The notes: generated by a model not told the origin, from the letters alone. Counted from the first letter of the stretch, positions 23,421-32,068 are shown. The stretch is 50,694 bases of DNA from Polyangia bacterium (GCA_030426145.1 JAUHZF010000018.1:1-50694); one strand, 5' to 3'. Numbers and translations are program-made.

Positions 23421-25397
23421 ATGAGCCACGACGAAAAGGTCGCCGAGGGTGAGGGCACCGAGACTTCGGTAGCATCTCCCGACGCGACGAAGGACGCGCC
23501 GCGCGCGGCGGCAGAGGTGACGGCAGACGCCACCGCTGCGCCCGCGGCACAGAACGACAACCCGAACGCTGCGCCGGCTGCACCGGCGGAGGCGACCGCG
23601 CCTGCGGCCGCGCCCGCGCCAGATGCACCCGCCGAAGCGGCGCCAGCGGCACCGGCAGCGCCGACGCCAGCGGCACCCGCCGAGGCGGCTGCGCCAGCGG
23701 AGGCGGCTGCGCCCGCCGAAGGTGCTGCGCCAGCGGAGGCGGCTGCGCCTGCCGAAGGAGCTGCGCCTGCGGAGGCGGCTGCGCCTGCCGAAGGAGCTGC
23801 GCCTGCGGAAGGAGCTGCGCCTGCCGAAGGAGCTGCGCCAGCGGAAGCGGCTGCGCCCGCCGACGGTTCGCCTGCGGAGGGCGGCGAGAAGAAGAAGCGC
23901 AAGCGTCGTCGACGTCGCAAGAAGAAGGGCGACGCGGCACAGGCGAGTCAGCCTGGCGCGAGCCAACCGGGGGAGGCCCGTCCGTCCAGCGGTGGGCGCA
24001 AGGCCGGCGGTGGCAAGCCGCCTGAGCGTCCGGCGTTCAACGTGGGCGACGAGATCTTCGGCCGCGTGTCGCAGGTCACCGACGACGCCATCTGGCTCGA
24101 CGTGGCCGGCGGCAAGGCGCAAGGCGTCTACGACCGCAGCGAGCTCATCCAAGTTCCGCCCAAGGAGGGGCAGCAGTTCATCGCCAAGGTGAAGAGCTTC
24201 TCCACCCGTGGTGGACTCATGATGCTGGGGCGTGAGCTCTGGGACACGGCGGAGAGCCGCACCGAGGTTCGGGCCGCACTCGAGACCCAGGCCCCGCTCG
24301 ACTTCTGGGTCACCGGGGTCATCAAGGGTGGGCTCGAGGTCGATTACAAGGGCGTGCGGGCTTTTGCTCCTGCGTCGCACGTCGACGTGAAGCCCAACGC
24401 GGACCTGTCGCCGATGCTCGGGCAGAAGCTGCAGTTCGTGGTCACCCACTACGCCAAGAAGGGGCGCGACGTGGTCGTGTCGCGTAAGGCGATGGTGGAG
24501 GCCGAGCACACCGAGAAGCGCAAGGAGCTGCTCTCGAGCCTGTCGCCCGACATGCAGGTCAAGGCGGTGGTGCGCAACGTGTTGCAGTGGGGCGCCTTCG
24601 TCTCGCTGCCGGAGCATGGCGACATCGAGGGTGTCATCCACATGAGCGAGGCGAGCCACAACCGCTCGGCTCGGCTCAACGACATCTTCAAGCCCGGCAA
24701 GGAGATCGAGGCCAAGGTCCTCAAGATCGACGACAAGGGCAAGCTCTGGCTCAGCCACAAGGCGACCCAGACCGATCCCTGGGAGAAGGCGCCCGAGACC
24801 TACGCGGCCGGGACCATTCACAAGGGCAAGGTGGTTCGCCTCACCGACTTCGGCGCCTTCGTGCAGCTCGAGCCCGGCATCGATGGGCTCTGTCACGTGG
24901 CCGACCTCACCTTCAAGCACGTCGAACACCCGAAGGAGGTGGTCGAGCAGGGTCAGGACTTCGAGGTCATCGTTGCCAACATCGACCCCAAGGCGCGCAA
25001 GGTCACCCTTCACCCGGCGCCGCCCGAAGAGGAGCGCGGCGAGAAGCGTCGCGGTCGCATCACGAGCAATCAGGTGGTTCAGGTCGAGGTGATCCAGCAC
25101 CGCGAAGCGGGCCTCGGCGTGCGCATCATCGGCGCCACCGGGCGGCACGCCCGTGGTTTCATCCACGCCAGCCAGACCGGAACCCCGCGGGGCACCGACC
25201 TCCGCAAGGGCTTCCCGCTCGGGCATCGCATGGACGCCAAGGTCACCGAAGCCGACAACCGTCGCGGCGAAGCGCGCCTGTCGATCAGGGCGCTCAAGGC
25301 CGACGCGGAGAAGAAGGCCTACCGCGACTACCGCAAAAAAGTGCAGCGCGAGGCTACGTTCGGCACCTTCGCCGACTTGCTCAAGGACAAGCTCTGA
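23421..25397 (+). CDS. Multi-S1-domain RNA-binding protein
   Basis: A 658-residue protein resembling a variant ribosomal protein S1. Residues 30-150 are low complexity, built from the hexapeptide PAEGAA/PAEAAA. A basic patch KKKRKRRRRRKKK follows (157-169). From about residue 207 there are four to five S1/OB-fold repeats: DEIFGRVSQVTDDAIWLDV, VTGVIKGGLEVDYKGVRAF, KAVVRNVLQWGAFVSLPEHG, GKVVRLTDFGAFVQLEPGID and a weaker VEVIQHREAGLGVRIIG. It likely binds mRNA at the ribosome or in RNA turnover. The first ATG after the Mrp gene is used. Confidence 0.88.
   Translation: MSHDEKVAEGEGTETSVASPDATKDAPRAAAEVTADATAAPAAQNDNPNAAPAAPAEATAPAAAPAPDAPAEAAPAAPAAPTPAAPAEAAAPAEAAAPAEGAAPAEAAAPAEGAAPAEAAAPAEGAAPAEGAAPAEGAAPAEAAAPADGSPAEGGEKKKRKRRRRRKKKGDAAQASQPGASQPGEARPSSGGRKAGGGKPPERPAFNVGDEIFGRVSQVTDDAIWLDVAGGKAQGVYDRSELIQVPPKEGQQFIAKVKSFSTRGGLMMLGRELWDTAESRTEVRAALETQAPLDFWVTGVIKGGLEVDYKGVRAFAPASHVDVKPNADLSPMLGQKLQFVVTHYAKKGRDVVVSRKAMVEAEHTEKRKELLSSLSPDMQVKAVVRNVLQWGAFVSLPEHGDIEGVIHMSEASHNRSARLNDIFKPGKEIEAKVLKIDDKGKLWLSHKATQTDPWEKAPETYAAGTIHKGKVVRLTDFGAFVQLEPGIDGLCHVADLTFKHVEHPKEVVEQGQDFEVIVANIDPKARKVTLHPAPPEEERGEKRRGRITSNQVVQVEVIQHREAGLGVRIIGATGRHARGFIHASQTGTPRGTDLRKGFPLGHRMDAKVTEADNRRGEARLSIRALKADAEKKAYRDYRKKVQREATFGTFADLLKDKL
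23682..23858 (+). repeat. 18-bp coding repeats (PAEGAA/PAEAAA)
   Basis: About ten near-identical 18-nt units encode an alternating Ala-Pro-Glu hexapeptide in the N-terminal tail of the S1-domain protein. Such repeats change length easily by slippage and recombination. Confidence 0.85.
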
Positions 25398-25436
25398 GCC
25401 CGTGGGCCCAGGGATGAACCCGCGCCAGAGGTCAGC

Positions 25437-26018
25437 GTGACGACCGATCGGGTGGGCCCCGACATGGTGGTCTCGGTCACCTACCGCCTCTTCGACGCCG
25501 AAGGGGAGCAGGTGGACGAGACCTCCGAGCCGCTGACCTTCGTGTCGGGCTACGCTCAGGTCATCCCTGCCCTCGAGCGTGGTCTCGCCGGCGCCAAGGC
25601 CGGGGAGACGCGCCGCGTGGAGGCGAGCCCCGACGAGGCCTTCGGGGAGCGTGACCCCGAGGCGATCATCGAGGTCGATGCCCGCGACTTCCCCGGCGCC
25701 GAGGTGGCAGCGCCCGGCGACGAGGTGGAAGCGGAGAGCTCGGACGGCGACGTCATCACCTTCCGGGTGGTCGAGGTCGGGTCCGACAGCATCCTCATCG
25801 ACCGCAACCATCCCCTCGCGGGCCAGGACGTTCGCTTCGACGTGGAGGTGGTCGCGGTGCGCCCCGCCACCGACGAAGAGCTCGATGCCGCCATGGCCGA
25901 AGCCGACGAGCACATTGCCTACGAAAGCACTATCGTATATGGCAATCCGTCCCCAGAGCCGCCTTCAGAGCTGATCCAGCTCAGGCGCTCGGCGGACGAC
26001 AGGAAGCCTCATGAGTGA
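25437..26018 (+). CDS. SlyD-like FKBP-type peptidyl-prolyl isomerase
   Basis: A 193-residue protein with SlyD architecture: FKBP half VVSVTYRLFDAEGEQVDE and IPALERGLAGAKAGETRRVE, an inserted-flap chaperone region (FGERDPEAIIEVDARDFPG), then NHPLAGQDVRFDVEVV, the classical return to the FKBP fold. It catalyses cis-trans proline isomerisation and chaperones folding clients. The metal-binding His/Cys tail of E. coli SlyD is missing; the C-terminus is an acidic helix and a short tail. The GTG start has AGAGG 6 nt upstream. Its 3' end overlaps the next gene by 8 bp. Confidence 0.9.
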   Translation: MTTDRVGPDMVVSVTYRLFDAEGEQVDETSEPLTFVSGYAQVIPALERGLAGAKAGETRRVEASPDEAFGERDPEAIIEVDARDFPGAEVAAPGDEVEAESSDGDVITFRVVEVGSDSILIDRNHPLAGQDVRFDVEVVAVRPATDEELDAAMAEADEHIAYESTIVYGNPSPEPPSELIQLRRSADDRKPHE

Positions 26019-26232
26019 CAAGACTGACTGGGCCAGCATGGACAAGCGCATCCGCGACCGGAAGATCTCCTGGTCGAAGGACGAGAAGAAGGCCCTCGAC
26101 GACGGCCTCGGCAAGCTCCCCGACCTCGCGGAGCGGGTCGAGGTGATCGACATCGCTCAGCCCGCTCTCGGCAGCAGCCAGGAGGAAGAGGCTGAGGGTG
26201 AGAACGACGGCGCCGCTGACGCGGCCAACTGA
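26011..26232 (+). CDS. Small charged protein, unknown
   Basis: A 73-residue, soluble protein, basic in the first half (MDKRIRDRKISWSKDEKKAL) and very acidic at the end. No family is recognised. The start overlaps the end of the SlyD-like gene by 8 bp and the DUF1844 gene follows after 18 bp. This tight placement inside an operon is the main evidence that it is real. Confidence 0.6.
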   Translation: MSDKTDWASMDKRIRDRKISWSKDEKKALDDGLGKLPDLAERVEVIDIAQPALGSSQEEEAEGENDGAADAAN

Positions 26233-26250
26233 TCCCGAAGGAGCGAGCCT

Positions 26251-26541
26251 GTGAGCGACGCCACCGAGGACCTACCGGAGCTCGACTTCGCCACCTTCGT
26301 GATGTCGATCCTGGGATCGGCCTACGTGCACCTCGGCGATGCGCCGAATCCCGAGCTCGGCGCGGCTGGAGAGCCGAACCTCATCCTCGCCAAGCAGGAC
26401 ATCCAGCTCCTCGCCCTGCTGGTCGACAAGACCAAGGGCAACCTCTCAGGCGACGAAGAGCGGATCCTCGAAAAGGGACTGACCGACCTTCGGATGCGCC
26501 TGCTCGAGGTAGAGAAAGACGCCTCCGTAGGGGGCGAATGA
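26251..26541 (+). CDS. DUF1844 domain protein
   Basis: A 96-residue protein matching DUF1844 end to end: FATFVMSILGSAYVHLGDAP, then NLILAKQDIQLLALLVDKTKGNLSGDEE and LEKGLTDLRMRLLEVE. The function of the family is unknown, though it is widely conserved. The GTG start has GAAGGAG about 8 nt upstream. Its stop overlaps the HtrA-like gene start by 4 bp (ATGA), so the two are translationally coupled. Confidence 0.85.
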   Translation: MSDATEDLPELDFATFVMSILGSAYVHLGDAPNPELGAAGEPNLILAKQDIQLLALLVDKTKGNLSGDEERILEKGLTDLRMRLLEVEKDASVGGE

Positions 26542-27683
26542 AGCGGGCGGGGGGTCGCCTCGGCGTCATCACCGTCGTCGCCGCCCTGCTCGTCGGGTGT
26601 GGCAACGACGACGGCAAGAGCGGTACCGCAGGCTCTGCGGATCCGTCCGGTCCCCCGGGCTCCATTCCCGTGCCCAGCGCCAAGGCCTCGGTCGAGGCCA
26701 AGGTGCCGCGGGCCGAGGCGCCGCCTGCGACCGTCGATGCCAAGGGCGCGGTGCCCTCTTTTGCGCCCCTGGTGAAGCGGACCTCACCGGCCGTCGTGCT
26801 GGTGAAGGGTTGGGTCAAGAAGACCAACAACTTCGGGCGCGAGTTCCTCGACTCGCACGGTGTCGGCTCTGGTTTCGTGTACGACGCCGAGGGCTTCGTG
26901 CTCACCAACAACCACGTCATCGATGGCGCGACCGAGATCGAGGTCAAGCTCGCGGACGGTCGAAAGCTCGATGCGAAGGTGGTGGGGGCCGACAAACCGA
27001 CCGACGTAGCCGTGCTCGAGCTGCAGGAGGGCAAGCCCCCTTACCCGCACCTCAAGATGGGCGACAGCGACGCGCTCGAGGTGGGGGATTGGGTCATCGC
27101 CATCGGTAACCCATTCGGGCTCGAGCACACCGTCTCGGCCGGGATCCTGTCGGCGAAGGGTCGTACCAAGGACGATGTGAAGGGCCTCGACCCCACGGGC
27201 TACTTCAACTTCCTGCAGACCGACGCGAGCATCAACCCGGGCAACTCGGGCGGACCCTTGCTCAACCTCGCGGGTCAGGTGGTGGGTATCAACTCGGCGG
27301 TGCGAGCCAACGCCAACAACATCGGCTTCGCCATCCCCATGGACATGGTGCTGCAGCTGCTGCCGGTGCTGCTGCGGGACGGCAAGATCCACCGGTCGGC
27401 GATCGGGATCACCGCCGACGACCTGAGCCAGGACGACATCGACAAGGGGATCAAGGCTGGGGCCCGCGTGATGCAAGTTCGCCCGGGGCAGTCAGGCGAC
27501 AAGGCCGGGCTCGCGCGCGGGGACATCATCATCGAATTCAACGGGAAACCGGTCCGAAGCCAGCACGAGCTGCGCTGGCTGGCCAGCATCGCGGGCGTGG
27601 GCAAGACCGTGTCGATGCGGGTGCGACGGGGCGAGCGTACCTTCGATATGCGCATCACCCTGCGAGAGCTGGAGGAGCCCTGA
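26538..27683 (+). CDS. HtrA/DegP-like serine protease lipoprotein
   Basis: A 381-residue precursor with lipobox LVGC (Cys21) and a Pro/Ala spacer, followed by a trypsin-like domain with the complete triad: His126 (TNNHVIDGA), Asp156 (PTDVAVL) and Ser237 (GNSGGPL). A single PDZ domain (about 285-375) follows (VMQVRPGQSGDKAGLARGDI). It should degrade or chaperone misfolded envelope proteins from a membrane-anchored position. Lipid anchoring replaces the usual soluble or TM-anchored N-terminus. It is coupled to the DUF1844 gene and ends the operon that begins with apbC. Confidence 0.93.
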   Translation: MKRAGGRLGVITVVAALLVGCGNDDGKSGTAGSADPSGPPGSIPVPSAKASVEAKVPRAEAPPATVDAKGAVPSFAPLVKRTSPAVVLVKGWVKKTNNFGREFLDSHGVGSGFVYDAEGFVLTNNHVIDGATEIEVKLADGRKLDAKVVGADKPTDVAVLELQEGKPPYPHLKMGDSDALEVGDWVIAIGNPFGLEHTVSAGILSAKGRTKDDVKGLDPTGYFNFLQTDASINPGNSGGPLLNLAGQVVGINSAVRANANNIGFAIPMDMVLQLLPVLLRDGKIHRSAIGITADDLSQDDIDKGIKAGARVMQVRPGQSGDKAGLARGDIIIEFNGKPVRSQHELRWLASIAGVGKTVSMRVRRGERTFDMRITLRELEEP

Positions 27684-27714
27684 GTCCGCCCTCACCAGCG
27701 GGCAAGCTCTGGGC

Positions 27715-27720
27715 TATGCT
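27715..27720 (+). promoter_or_regulatory. Possible -10 for the sigma factor operon
   Basis: TATGCT in the GGGCTATGCTAGC context lies 60 bp upstream of ATG 27781, the only -10-like element in the 97-bp gap. A -35 is not clear, and if the sigma factor is autoregulated the promoter would differ. Confidence 0.25.
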
Positions 27721-27780
27721 AGCGCCGCCTTCGGGGCCGACCCCGGTTCCACACGTCTCGTTCGCGCCGAGGCGCTGCGC

Positions 27781-28497
27781 ATGAGTTCAGCCGTGAGCAC
27801 GACCACGTCATCATCTCCTGGCCACGACAAGATCGACGTCGTGAATAGGCCGCGGGATGCAGCGTCCAACCAGGAGCAACGACGCCGCGAGGCGGAGATC
27901 GACCGTGGACTGGTTGAACGAGCACAGAATGGGGACCGAAAGGCGTTCCGTGAGCTGGTCGAGCGCCATGAGCGCAAGGCCTTTGCGGTGGCCATCGGTC
28001 TCGTTCGTCACGAGCAGGATGCGCGTGAGATCGTTCAGGAAGCCTTCATCCGGGTGCACCGCAACCTGGCGAAGTTCGAAGGCTCCTCATCGTTTTTCAC
28101 CTGGCTCTACCGCATCGTCAAAAACCTCGCGATCGACCACATGCGCAAGCCGGCCCGACGTGAGTCGGAACCCATCGACGACCCCAACCTGGTCGACGGT
28201 GGGGCTCACTTGCCGTTCATCTCGCGCATCGACGGGGCCGACCCAAACGACGTGGTCAAGCGACGAGAAATTGCCGCGCGGATCCAGGAAGCGCTCGACG
28301 CGCTACCGCCGTACCACCGCGCCGTCATCATCATGCGGGAGGTTGAAGGGATGAGCTATCAGCAGATGGCCGAGGCCATGGATGTGTCCAAGGGGACCAT
28401 CATGAGCCGTCTCTTCCATGCCCGACAAAAGCTTCAGAAGGCCTTGGTCGACTGCTATCGCGAGCAGCTGGGTCAAGAGCCCGGGGGTGCGAGGTAA
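27781..28497 (+). CDS. ECF RNA polymerase sigma factor
   Basis: A 238-residue group 4 sigma factor. Region 2 (about 54-122) has FRELVERHERKAFAVAIGL, DAREIVQEAFIRVHRNLAKF and FFTWLYRIVKNLAIDHMRK. Region 4 (168-222) has LPPYHRAVIIMREVEGMSYQ and DVSKGTIMSRLFHARQKL. It lacks regions 1 and 3, as expected for an ECF factor. The 45-residue N-terminal extension is polar. Followed after 3 bp by a membrane-anchored protein that is probably its anti-sigma factor. Target promoters unknown. Confidence 0.93.
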   Translation: MSSAVSTTTSSSPGHDKIDVVNRPRDAASNQEQRRREAEIDRGLVERAQNGDRKAFRELVERHERKAFAVAIGLVRHEQDAREIVQEAFIRVHRNLAKFEGSSSFFTWLYRIVKNLAIDHMRKPARRESEPIDDPNLVDGGAHLPFISRIDGADPNDVVKRREIAARIQEALDALPPYHRAVIIMREVEGMSYQQMAEAMDVSKGTIMSRLFHARQKLQKALVDCYREQLGQEPGGAR

Positions 28498-28500
28498 CGG

Positions 28501-29100
28501 ATGAGTCACGAATACGATCCAAGCGATCTCGCCCTCATGCAGTGGCATGACGGAGAGCTCACCGAAGCCCCCGACCTCTCGGATGCCGAGCTCGAGGCCA
28601 AGTACGAGGCCATGTCGATGGTCGGTGTCGTCTTGCGCCAGTCGATCGAAGACGACGAACGAGGTGCCGGGTTGGCCGACGCGGTCATGGCGCAGCTCGA
28701 CGCTCCGTCCGACGTGGTCGAGCTGCCGCAGGTTGGCACCAAGCCGAGCAACGACAACGCTCGCACCATCTTCGGCCTCGCCGGACTGGCTGCCGCGGCC
28801 GCCGCCGGCCTGTTCTTCTGGGGCCAGTCGACACCCCAGGAGCCCGCCGTGGCCAGCGCGCCGGCTGCGATCGAAGCGCCGGCCGAGCCCACCTCCGCCG
28901 ACGCGCCCCGCCCCCCGGAGGCGCATCCGGCCGACTTGCCCAACCTCACCGCCCAGGTCGACGAAGATGAAGACGCCGAGCCCGCCGTCGAAGTGGCCTC
29001 GGTGGACTTCGGTCGGCACCAGGGGTCGGTCTTCTACGTGGCCAGCAACACCGCCGCCACCACCGCCGTGGTCTGGGTGAACGACGAGGACGAGCTATGA
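28501..29100 (+). CDS. Probable anti-sigma factor, one membrane span
   Basis: A 199-residue protein. The N-terminal cytosolic part begins with LMQWHDGELTEAPDLSDAEL, like anti-sigma (zf-HC2-like) domains, but the Zn ligands HxxxCxxC are absent. A membrane span lies at about 89-107, followed by a Pro/Ala-rich stretch and a periplasmic end. The position 3 bp after the ECF sigma gene is the main evidence. It should hold the sigma factor at the membrane until a signal releases it. The 3' end overlaps the next gene by 4 bp. Confidence 0.7.
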   Translation: MSHEYDPSDLALMQWHDGELTEAPDLSDAELEAKYEAMSMVGVVLRQSIEDDERGAGLADAVMAQLDAPSDVVELPQVGTKPSNDNARTIFGLAGLAAAAAAGLFFWGQSTPQEPAVASAPAAIEAPAEPTSADAPRPPEAHPADLPNLTAQVDEDEDAEPAVEVASVDFGRHQGSVFYVASNTAATTAVVWVNDEDEL

Positions 29101-29585
29101 GACGATTTCTTCCCTTGGGCCTCCTCGCCTTCATGCTCGGTGCCCCTGCGGCGAGTGCTCAGGTCGACCTGCCGGGGCACGAGGTCCCGGTTCAGCTCGA
29201 CGGCCAGAAGCAGGCCGTCGCCAAGATCGTGGTCCTGCATGGAACCAACGACGGCAAGGGCATCGACCCGGCCATCGGCGACCTCCCTCAGCTGAAACAG
29301 CCGCCCTTCTCGGCCTACGACTCCTACAAGCTGCTCGATCGGGGCAGCGTGAAGCTCGACCCCAGCGGCAAGATGAGCCTGCCGGACGGTGGCTCACTCG
29401 GTCTCGAGGTCCAGGCGGCCGATGGGGATCGTTACACGGTGGTGGCCAGCATCACGAAGAAGGGCGGCAAGAAGTTCCTGCCCGGTGCCACCGTCAGCGC
29501 AAAGCAAGGCGAGTACTTCTTCCTCGCGGGTCAGAAGTACAAGAATGGGATCCTCGTGCTCGGGATCCGCTTGGTCGACAAGTAA
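29097..29585 (+). CDS. Secreted protein of unknown function
   Basis: A 162-residue precursor with signal MRRFLPLGLLAFMLGAPAASAQ. The mature part is small and mostly beta-strand (VPVQLDGQKQAVAKIVVLHGT, GSVKLDPSGKMSLPDGGS, YFFLAGQKYKNGILVLGIRL), without Cys. The ATGA overlap with the preceding gene shows it belongs to the sigma operon, so its product may be the regulator's sensor or a target. No family is recognised. Confidence 0.75.
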   Translation: MRRFLPLGLLAFMLGAPAASAQVDLPGHEVPVQLDGQKQAVAKIVVLHGTNDGKGIDPAIGDLPQLKQPPFSAYDSYKLLDRGSVKLDPSGKMSLPDGGSLGLEVQAADGDRYTVVASITKKGGKKFLPGATVSAKQGEYFFLAGQKYKNGILVLGIRLVDK

Positions 29586-29596
29586 GCTCGCCACCC

Positions 29597-30238
29597 ATGA
29601 GGTGGTGGCCCGTTCTGATCCTAGGCCTGCTCGGCTGCGGTGAGCGGCGCCCGGTGGTGCTTCCCCCGCAGATGGGGCCGAGCGGCAAGATGGTGGCCTA
29701 CGAGGGCGGCATGCGCTTGCCCGTCGAAGGCACCTGGCGCGTGTACCGGACCCACTACGGCAGCACCAACGATCAGGGCACGGCGGTAGACCTCGTGAAG
29801 GACGCGCGCGTCTCTCGGCGTGGCGAAGAGAACACGGACCACCCGTCCTACGGGGAGCCCATCGTGGCCGCGGCCCCTGGCGAGGTGGTGCTCGTGGTGG
29901 ACGGTGTGCCCGACAACGAGCCGGGGCAGGTCAACGGCTACGACATGCACGGCAACTACGTGGTGCTCGACCACGGGAGCCAGGTCTTCTCGCTGTACGC
30001 GCACTTCATCCCGGGGTCGCTGGCGGTGCGGGTCGGTGAGGTGGTCGCCGGCGGGCAGCGACTGGGCGCCTGTGGAAACTCGGGCCGTTCGACCCGGCCC
30101 CATCTGCATTTCCAGGTGATGGACCACTGGCTCGCCCACCTGGCTTCGGCGATGCCCGTTCGACACCTTCCCTATCGGCGCAACGGCGAGACCTCGACGG
30201 AGCGGATGGAGAAGGGCGACGTGATCGAGACGGAGTGA
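29597..30238 (+). CDS. M23-family peptidase lipoprotein
   Basis: A 213-residue precursor with lipobox LLGC (Cys14). The M23/LytM-like Zn peptidase fold is visible in GEPIVAAAPGEVVLVVDG, VVLDHGSQVFSLYAHF and TRPHLHFQVMD, the last giving the HxH ligand pair His169/His171, with His136 nearby. The usual HxGxD box is divergent: RTHYGSTNDQGTAVDLV offers His53 and Asp65, spaced more widely than normal. It may cleave peptidoglycan crosslinks or be an inactive relative. Last gene of the sigma operon; TAAGCT occurs 8 nt before its ATG. Confidence 0.82.
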   Translation: MRWWPVLILGLLGCGERRPVVLPPQMGPSGKMVAYEGGMRLPVEGTWRVYRTHYGSTNDQGTAVDLVKDARVSRRGEENTDHPSYGEPIVAAAPGEVVLVVDGVPDNEPGQVNGYDMHGNYVVLDHGSQVFSLYAHFIPGSLAVRVGEVVAGGQRLGACGNSGRSTRPHLHFQVMDHWLAHLASAMPVRHLPYRRNGETSTERMEKGDVIETE

Positions 30239-30269
30239 GCCCTCGTCGGATTGTGTTTCGCTGGGCAGC

Positions 30270-30305
30270 TTGGCCTCATCTCGCTGTCACAGTACGCTAC
30301 AGGCC
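30270..30305 (+). promoter_or_regulatory. Promoter of the TPR/prmA/rsmE unit
   Basis: TTGGCC (30270-30275), a 17-nt gap and TACGCT (30293-30298) lie 7 nt before ATG 30306, giving a good leaderless promoter. It supports ATG 30306 over an upstream in-frame codon at 30270. Confidence 0.5.
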
Positions 30306-31211
30306 ATGCCTTCGACGCGTTCCGGCTGGTGGCTCCCCACGGCCTTGAGTCTCGCGCTCGGCCTCCTCACCTTCGTGGTGGTTGCGACGACAGCCCCGGC
30401 CCCGGCCTTCGCGCAGAAGAAGCAGTCGGCCAAGGCCCTCATCAAGAAGGGTCAGGACCAGTTCGACGAGCAGCTCTACGAGGAGTCGATCCAGACGTTG
30501 TCGGCGGCGCTCATGCGGCCCGGTATCGCCAAGAAGGAGAAGATCCGGGTCTACCAGCTGCTCGCCTACAACTACATCGTGCTCCAGCGCGACGAAGAGG
30601 CCGACGGCGCCGTCCGCGGTCTGCTCGTGCTCGACCCGAAGTACGCGCTGCCCGAGACCGAGTCCCCGCGTTTCCGCGACTTCTTCGAGAAGACGCGTGA
30701 GACCTGGAACGACGAAGGGCGTCCGGGTCTCGAGGTCGATGGACCGGACACAACGGCCAAGCCGGTGGTGATCAAGCACACGGCACCAGCGCAGGTCTCA
30801 TCCGGCCTCACGGTGAGCCTCGATGGCAAGATCGACGACCCCGACGCGGTCGTCGACAAGGTCATCCTGTTCTACCGCGCCGGCACCGAAGGAAAGTTCG
30901 AGCAGAAGCGTGTGAACTTCGCCATGCGCAAGTTCACCGTCGACATCCCGGGTGATGCGGTCGAGCCGCCGCTCGTCGAATACTACATCCAGGCGGTCGA
31001 CACCGACGGCCTTCCGGTGGCGACGCGCGGCGACGTGGAGAACCCGCTCCGCATCGCGGTGCCCGAAGAAGGTGGCGCGAGCGTCGTCGAGAGCCCCTGG
31101 CTCTGGGTTCCGGTGAGCCTGGCCGTGGTGGCCGCGGTGGTGATCCCGATCGTGATCGTGTCGACGCAGCAGCGGGACTCGACGGTCACGGTCAACGTCT
31201 TCGACCCGTGA
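30306..31211 (+). CDS. Secreted TPR-like protein with C-terminal TM
   Basis: A 301-residue precursor with a signal (about 1-37, ending TTAPAPAFAQ). Residues 40-120 look like a TPR pair (KALIKKGQDQFDEQLYEESI, KKEKIRVYQLLAYNYIVLQR). A beta-rich middle and a C-terminal membrane span (about 267-285, WLWVPVSLAVVAAVVIPIV) follow, leaving a short tail. It is likely an envelope scaffold. The stop overlaps prmA's start by 4 bp (GTGA). Confidence 0.7.
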   Translation: MPSTRSGWWLPTALSLALGLLTFVVVATTAPAPAFAQKKQSAKALIKKGQDQFDEQLYEESIQTLSAALMRPGIAKKEKIRVYQLLAYNYIVLQRDEEADGAVRGLLVLDPKYALPETESPRFRDFFEKTRETWNDEGRPGLEVDGPDTTAKPVVIKHTAPAQVSSGLTVSLDGKIDDPDAVVDKVILFYRAGTEGKFEQKRVNFAMRKFTVDIPGDAVEPPLVEYYIQAVDTDGLPVATRGDVENPLRIAVPEEGGASVVESPWLWVPVSLAVVAAVVIPIVIVSTQQRDSTVTVNVFDP

Positions 31212-32068
31212 GCGAACCTCGCTTTCCGTACCTGAGGTGCGACGTCCCGCCGGCCGAGGCGGATGGCCTCGGGCATCGGCTGATGGAGTTCGGCGCCACC
31301 GGTATCGAGGTGCGCGACCGAACCACGATGCAAAAGGGGCCCGACGACGGGCGCGTGCATGTGGTCGGGTGGTTCGCTACGCGAGACGACGCCGAGCGGG
31401 CTCAGGCCCAGGTCGGCGGGGTGGTCGAGGAGCTCGTGGGCGACGCCTGGCGCGATGCCTACAAGGAGCACTTCAAGCCCTTCGCGCTGACGAACGAGCT
31501 GTGGGTGTGCCCTCCGTGGGAGCTCGTCGATGGGGCCTTGGTGCTCGATCCGGGGCGGGCTTTCGGTACCGGCCTTCACGCGACCACGGCGCTCGTGAGC
31601 GCGCAGCTCGAGAAGCGTCGTGACGTGTTTCGAGATGCGACCGTGCTCGACGTCGGGACCGGGAGCGGGATCTTGGCCTTGGCCGCGCTGCGCTTCGGCG
31701 CTGCCCGCGCGGTGGCCACCGACAACGACCCCGAGGTGCTCGAGGTGGTGGCCGAGAATGCGGCGCGCAACGGACTCGGGGACCGACTCGAGGTGAGCAC
31801 GACCGATGTTCGCGAGGTGACGGGCAGCTATCCCTTCGTGGTGGCGAACATTCGTGCGCCGGTGCTCATCGCCATGGCGGACGCGCTGCACGACCGCACG
31901 TCGGGCTGGCTGGTTCTGTCGGGCGTGCTCGCGAGCGAAGAGGCCGAGGTGCGCTCGGCTTTCGTGGCCACGGGGCTCACCCACATCGAGACGGTGCGTC
32001 GTGACGAGCCGGGTCCCCACGAAGGCAAGCCCGACGCCTGGACCGCCATCGTGCTGCAGAAGCCATGA
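31208..32068 (+). CDS. prmA: Ribosomal protein L11 methyltransferase
   Basis: A 286-residue class I SAM-dependent methyltransferase. After an N-terminal substrate-recognition domain come the PrmA hallmark ALVLDPGRAFGTGLHATTAL, SAM-binding VLDVGTGSGILALAALR, and the catalytic-site VVANIRAPVL. It should trimethylate L11 in the cytosol. The start GTG overlaps the upstream stop, and its own stop overlaps rsmE by 4 bp. Confidence 0.93.
   Translation: MSEPRFPYLRCDVPPAEADGLGHRLMEFGATGIEVRDRTTMQKGPDDGRVHVVGWFATRDDAERAQAQVGGVVEELVGDAWRDAYKEHFKPFALTNELWVCPPWELVDGALVLDPGRAFGTGLHATTALVSAQLEKRRDVFRDATVLDVGTGSGILALAALRFGAARAVATDNDPEVLEVVAENAARNGLGDRLEVSTTDVREVTGSYPFVVANIRAPVLIAMADALHDRTSGWLVLSGVLASEEAEVRSAFVATGLTHIETVRRDEPGPHEGKPDAWTAIVLQKP

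Noticed and set aside
23322..25913. 863-codon open frame on the minus strand
   Set aside because: It is antisense to the S1-domain gene, whose product has clear S1 domains. The composition is that of a high-GC shadow.
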